Source: Paenibacillus terrigena DSM 21567 (GTDB taxonomy: Bacteria; Bacillota; Bacilli; Paenibacillales; Paenibacillaceae). Taken from it: a stretch of 64,000 bases of DNA. Below, piece after piece: positions 61,003-64,000 of this stretch. A program made the translations under genes and the position numbers. Position 1 is the first letter of the stretch, and each line of letters begins with the position of its first letter. The notes below the pieces were generated by a model that was not told the DNA's origin, searched no databases, and was given only the letters and a program-made list of their open reading frames with translations. The DNA lies in contig NZ_KB895414.1 in NCBI RefSeq assembly GCF_000374845.1, positions 1-64,000 of the forward strand, given 5' to 3'.

Positions 61003-61968
61003 ATGCTAACATACTCAATCCGCAGGATCCTGGGCATGATCCCGCTCCTAATCATTATTTCTATCATTGTCTTTGGTCTTGCTAAAATGATGCCGGGCGA
61101 TGCACTCACGGGTCAGATCGACCCTACGAAAGCAACGCCCGAGTATCTCGCAGAAATGCGCGAGAAATTAGGATTCAACGACCCAATTCCAGTGCAATAC
61201 TGGAATTGGGTACAAGGACTTATCAAAGGCGACTTTGGTCAGTCCTTCATCCATAAGCTTCCGGTATCCGAGATGATCGCGCAGCGGTTGCCGAATACGC
61301 TCTTACTAGCGGTCGTATCTCTGGTCATTACCTACACTTGTTCATTTATGATGGGCATTTATGCTGGGCGATATCCGAACACATTAGGTGATCGTTCCAT
61401 CATTTCATTGAACTATGTCGCATATGCCGTCCCTTCGTTCGTTGCTTCGATCATTGCAATTTATGTCTTTGCAATTAAGCTCGGATGGGTGCCGATCAGC
61501 GGCTCGGTAAGCATTGGGGTTGAAGATACCAGCTTGATGTATGTGCTAAGCAAGCTGAAGCACACCATCCTGCCGGCACTTGTACTAGGGCTCTTCAATA
61601 CCGCAGCGTATACGCAATTCCTGCGCAATGATATTATCGATAGCACGCGCAAAGATTATGTCCGGACAGCGATGGCAAAAGGGACAAATGCTTCGGCGAT
61701 CTATAATCGTCACATTCTAAGAAATTCACTGATCCCGATTGTCACCTTCTTCGGGTTCGATATTGCAGGGTTGCTGGGGGGCGCTGTCGTTGTCGAGACG
61801 ATCTTTGTCTATCCCGGGATGGGCAGTTTGTTTATAAATTCCATATCAAACCGAGATTATTCCGTGGTTATGGCCGTAACGCTCCTGCTCGCCCTAATGA
61901 CCTTGCTTGGAAATCTAATCGCTGACCTGTTGTACGGTGTCATTGACCCGCGCATCCGGTTAAGTTAG
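61003..61968 (+). CDS. oppB: Oligopeptide ABC permease (OppB/AppB)
   Basis: 321 residues with six membrane helices. N-terminus RRILGMIPLLIIISIIVFG and GDFGQSFIHKLPV are typical of the B subunits, and the EAA loop lies at YVRTAMAKGTNASAIYNRHI. It starts 12 bp after oppA. Confidence 0.93.
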   Translation: MLTYSIRRILGMIPLLIIISIIVFGLAKMMPGDALTGQIDPTKATPEYLAEMREKLGFNDPIPVQYWNWVQGLIKGDFGQSFIHKLPVSEMIAQRLPNTLLLAVVSLVITYTCSFMMGIYAGRYPNTLGDRSIISLNYVAYAVPSFVASIIAIYVFAIKLGWVPISGSVSIGVEDTSLMYVLSKLKHTILPALVLGLFNTAAYTQFLRNDIIDSTRKDYVRTAMAKGTNASAIYNRHILRNSLIPIVTFFGFDIAGLLGGAVVVETIFVYPGMGSLFINSISNRDYSVVMAVTLLLALMTLLGNLIADLLYGVIDPRIRLS

Positions 61969-61978
61969 GAGGCGTCTA

Positions 61979-62848
61979 ATGCTACCCGTTCATCCACAGC
62001 GAAGCACTTCACCATGGCGGCTCGCATTCGCCGAATTCCGCAAGAATAAGCTTGCGATTACTTCCGTAATCTTCTTGTTTTTCGTAACCGCTCTCTGTAT
62101 TTTAGCGCCTTGGTTAACCTCTTGGGATCCCGTCAAAATCAATATCCGGTTCATAAATAAAGGACCTTCTGCTGAGCATTGGCTTGGAACCGATAAAGGG
62201 GGGCGCGATATTGTCGCACGTCTGCTCTATGGCGGACGGACGACCTTATGGATCTGTTTCTCTATTAGTCTTATCGTTACATCACTAGGGACACTTGTAG
62301 GTTCGATTGCAGGCTATTTTGGGGGCCGTGTAGATAGTTGGCTCATGCGCTTCACGGATTTAGTCTTGATATTTCCGTTCCTCGTATTCGTTATCGTATT
62401 AAAAGCGATATTCCCGGATACAGGGATATCCATCTTCATTATCGTTGTCAGCATTCTCGGATGGGGAGGAACGGCAAGGCTTGTACGAAGTAAGATTTTA
62501 GCAGAGAAAGAAAATGAGTATGTCTTAGCTGCTGTTTCAATTGGCTGTAAGCCTTCCATCATTATCATGAAACATTTACTACCGAACGTTATTACGACAA
62601 TTATCGTCCAAGCTATCTTGATCGTAGCCGGTATGATTACGGTTGAGACGGGTCTCAGCTACCTCGGATTTGGTGTTCCGGCGAATATCCCTAGCTGGGG
62701 CAATATGATGTCGGACGCCATTTCGCCAGAAGTCATCAAGAACCAATGGTGGGTTTGGCTTCCTTCTGGCATACTCATCACGGCTACGATTCTCGCCATT
62801 AACTTCCTCGGCGAAGGCATGAAAGATGCATTCAACACGAAGAAATAG
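61979..62848 (+). CDS. oppC: Oligopeptide ABC permease (OppC/AppC)
   Basis: 289 residues with six membrane helices. N-terminus FAEFRKNKLAITSVIFLFF is followed by EHWLGTDKGGRDIVARLLYG, the OppC signature. EAA loop at YVLAAVSIGCKPSIIIMKHL. Last gene of the five-gene operon; GGAGGCGTCTA precedes the ATG. Confidence 0.93.
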   Translation: MLPVHPQRSTSPWRLAFAEFRKNKLAITSVIFLFFVTALCILAPWLTSWDPVKINIRFINKGPSAEHWLGTDKGGRDIVARLLYGGRTTLWICFSISLIVTSLGTLVGSIAGYFGGRVDSWLMRFTDLVLIFPFLVFVIVLKAIFPDTGISIFIIVVSILGWGGTARLVRSKILAEKENEYVLAAVSIGCKPSIIIMKHLLPNVITTIIVQAILIVAGMITVETGLSYLGFGVPANIPSWGNMMSDAISPEVIKNQWWVWLPSGILITATILAINFLGEGMKDAFNTKK

Positions 62849-62863
62849 CGATCTCCAAACGCA

Positions 62864-62907
62864 TAAAAGCACTAGCTGGAAGTTTTCCTTCCGGCTAGTG
62901 CTTTTTC
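62864..62907. terminator. Bidirectional terminator after the transporter operon
   Basis: AAAAGCACTAGC pairs with GCTAGTGCTTTT with inner GGAAG/CTTCC pairing, flanked by A and T runs. It serves oppC and the converging hydrolase gene. Confidence 0.9.
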
Positions 62908-62916
62908 TTCTGTCAC

Positions 62917-63588
62917 CTACACCGATACCACAATCTGACTTAAAAATGTGCGAATTTGCTTATCGAGTCCCCTCGGATCCTCCACCGGCAAATAATGTCC
63001 GCAATGCGGCATTTGACAGGATTTCACCCCCGGCACTTGGCGCTTAATTAACTGCAAGCTCTTCATAATCGACGGCAATTCCTTATCCCCGTGCAAGACT
63101 AGCCATGGTTGGTTAACGTCATGAATCTTGCCTTTCAATTCTTTACGGAATGCTTCAAGCTCGAGCATTTTCGATGGCTGCACTGCAAATGTATCAAAGT
63201 AAGGCGTGAGTTCCTCTTTGGAACTTCGTTCAAATGGAGATAATCCGCCATTAATTTTCATATCCTTCCGTGCTAAGATCTTCAGCATGGACATCTGTAG
63301 GATCGAATAAGGCTGTAAATTCGGTGAGATGGTCACGAGCCCCTTCACACGCGATTTGTACTGCAAAGCTACTCGTAACGCCTCTAAGCAGCCAGCACCA
63401 TGTCCAATACAGATCCATTCCTCGTTCTCAGCAGCTTCTGCTTCATAATCCATTTGTACCTGTCCTAGGGGTGGGAATATCGTCACACATTGGGTAGTAT
63501 AGCCCTGCTGCTCTAAATAGCGCTGGAGCTGACCAAATGTCTCTACTTTCATATTTAACCCCGGAAACAACCATATCTTCGTAATCAC
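62917..63588 (-). CDS. Alpha/beta hydrolase-fold protein lacking the nucleophile serine
   Basis: 223 residues. The fold is visible from the oxyanion strand WLFPGLN, the nucleophile elbow WICIGHGAGCLEAL, the acid strand WLVLHGDKELP and the His loop MPHCGHYLP. In the elbow G-x-S-x-G the serine is replaced by glycine (G-H-G-A-G), so normal hydrolysis is not expected. Starts with GTG overlapping the upstream stop (GTGA). It may be a non-catalytic member or use other chemistry. Confidence 0.75.
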   Translation of the reverse strand: MITKIWLFPGLNMKVETFGQLQRYLEQQGYTTQCVTIFPPLGQVQMDYEAEAAENEEWICIGHGAGCLEALRVALQYKSRVKGLVTISPNLQPYSILQMSMLKILARKDMKINGGLSPFERSSKEELTPYFDTFAVQPSKMLELEAFRKELKGKIHDVNQPWLVLHGDKELPSIMKSLQLIKRQVPGVKSCQMPHCGHYLPVEDPRGLDKQIRTFLSQIVVSV

Positions 63589-63992
63589 TTGAATTCCTCC
63601 ATCATGCTCTGTACTTCTGTCATAACCTCTAGCAACTCAGTATCCTCAATCTGAATCGTTAAGTGGTAAAAAGGAAAAGGAGCCTGTTCCCAGCACTCCA
63701 ATTGTGAGACATATTGTCTTGCTTCATGAATCAGCTGACCTAGGTTAATCCCGAGCATCTGATCCGGGTATTGAATTAATTTCTCAATCCCTGCCATGAA
63801 CAATTTGCGAGAACCCGTCACATTCCCATTCTCGAAATGATACAATCCCACGGCAATTTGGAGCATGCCTTGGTATAGCGGGTTACGCCCCTCTTCTAAC
63901 CAGAGCTCCTCCAACACTTCATGACACTCATAATAATCCCTATTCCAATTAAAATGGATTAAGAATTGAATGTACAGCCGATCATACATCAT
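63585..63992 (-). CDS. DUF309 domain protein
   Basis: 135 residues. The DUF309 motif is HFNWNRDYYECHEVLEELW, with the His-Glu pair, followed by YQGMLQIAVGLYHFENGN. Helical bundle, function unknown; common in Bacillota. Start ATG 63992 (or 63989) lies 8 bp from the window edge, so its ribosome site is not visible. Coupled to the hydrolase gene by overlap. Confidence 0.85.
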   Translation of the reverse strand: MMYDRLYIQFLIHFNWNRDYYECHEVLEELWLEEGRNPLYQGMLQIAVGLYHFENGNVTGSRKLFMAGIEKLIQYPDQMLGINLGQLIHEARQYVSQLECWEQAPFPFYHLTIQIEDTELLEVMTEVQSMMEEFK

Positions 63993-64000
63993 ATTTCGTC

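Overview
The window looks like a chromosome segment of a Paenibacillus-type Bacillota. Pointers are: an LplABC/YesMN-type sugar ABC transporter with its own two-component system; the Bacillus-type pairs yqhH/yqhG and yhaO/yhaN; the sporulation or germination genes cwlD and yjcZ; a B12-dependent ribonucleotide reductase with NrdR-like boxes; strong GGAGG ribosome binding sites; and frequent TTG starts. Assignment to genus is an inference from gene content only.

Layout. (1) 1-6.9 kb is an accessory patchwork. After the start of a CPBP-like membrane protein come about six one- or two-gene units. They are a remnant, a second-type UMP kinase with an attenuator leader, a SAM-riboswitch-controlled orphan enolase-type domain, an XRE regulator/membrane protein pair with an IS110 scar, a DUF4097 lipoprotein, and a chimeric high-GC fragment of actinobacterial character. 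The units are separated by ten copies of a short palindromic repeat with core CCCGTTA, all in the same orientation and often next to a GC-rich hairpin. This cassette-like arrangement is the most unusual signal in the window. (2) 6.9-20.7 kb is a 14-kb sugar locus on the minus strand: LplB/LplC permeases, lipoprotein, YesM/YesN-like kinase and regulator, FAD oxidoreductase, SGNH hydrolase, GntR regulator, SDR dehydrogenase, enolase-superfamily dehydratase and a RhaM-like mutarotase. (3) 21-34 kb is ordinary core genome: M42 peptidase, NrdJ, YqhH/YqhG, DUF402 protein, YqzE, CwlD, a YibQ-like deacetylase, a LysR/MFS pair and a tRNA-Leu(CAG).

(4) 34.5-38.9 kb is a decayed region. It holds remnants of a siphophage tail/lysis module (Dit, BhlA-like holin, second holin, amidase) and two frameshifted secreted-protein genes, and it ends at a 66-bp MITE-like palindrome. 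(5) 39-57 kb is housekeeping: small zinc-ribbon proteins, xpt, DedA, YkvI, the YhaO/YhaN nuclease pair, a glycosyltransferase, a diguanylate cyclase, two paralogous RsmF-type rRNA methyltransferases (one frameshifted), an acidic protein, a Cof-type phosphatase and an RsuA-type pseudouridine synthase. (6) 57-64 kb holds a complete oligopeptide transporter (two ATPases, binding protein, two permeases), then an alpha/beta hydrolase lacking its nucleophile serine and a DUF309 protein.

How the genes work together. In the sugar locus the transporter imports a carbohydrate, the YesM/YesN-like system presumably senses it, and the SGNH, FAD, SDR, enolase and mutarotase enzymes process it. A 14-bp sequence repeated exactly upstream of the SDR gene and upstream of the GntR gene is a likely operator. 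Long core genes are intact while frameshifts cluster in the prophage region, so gene decay explains them better than uniform sequencing error.
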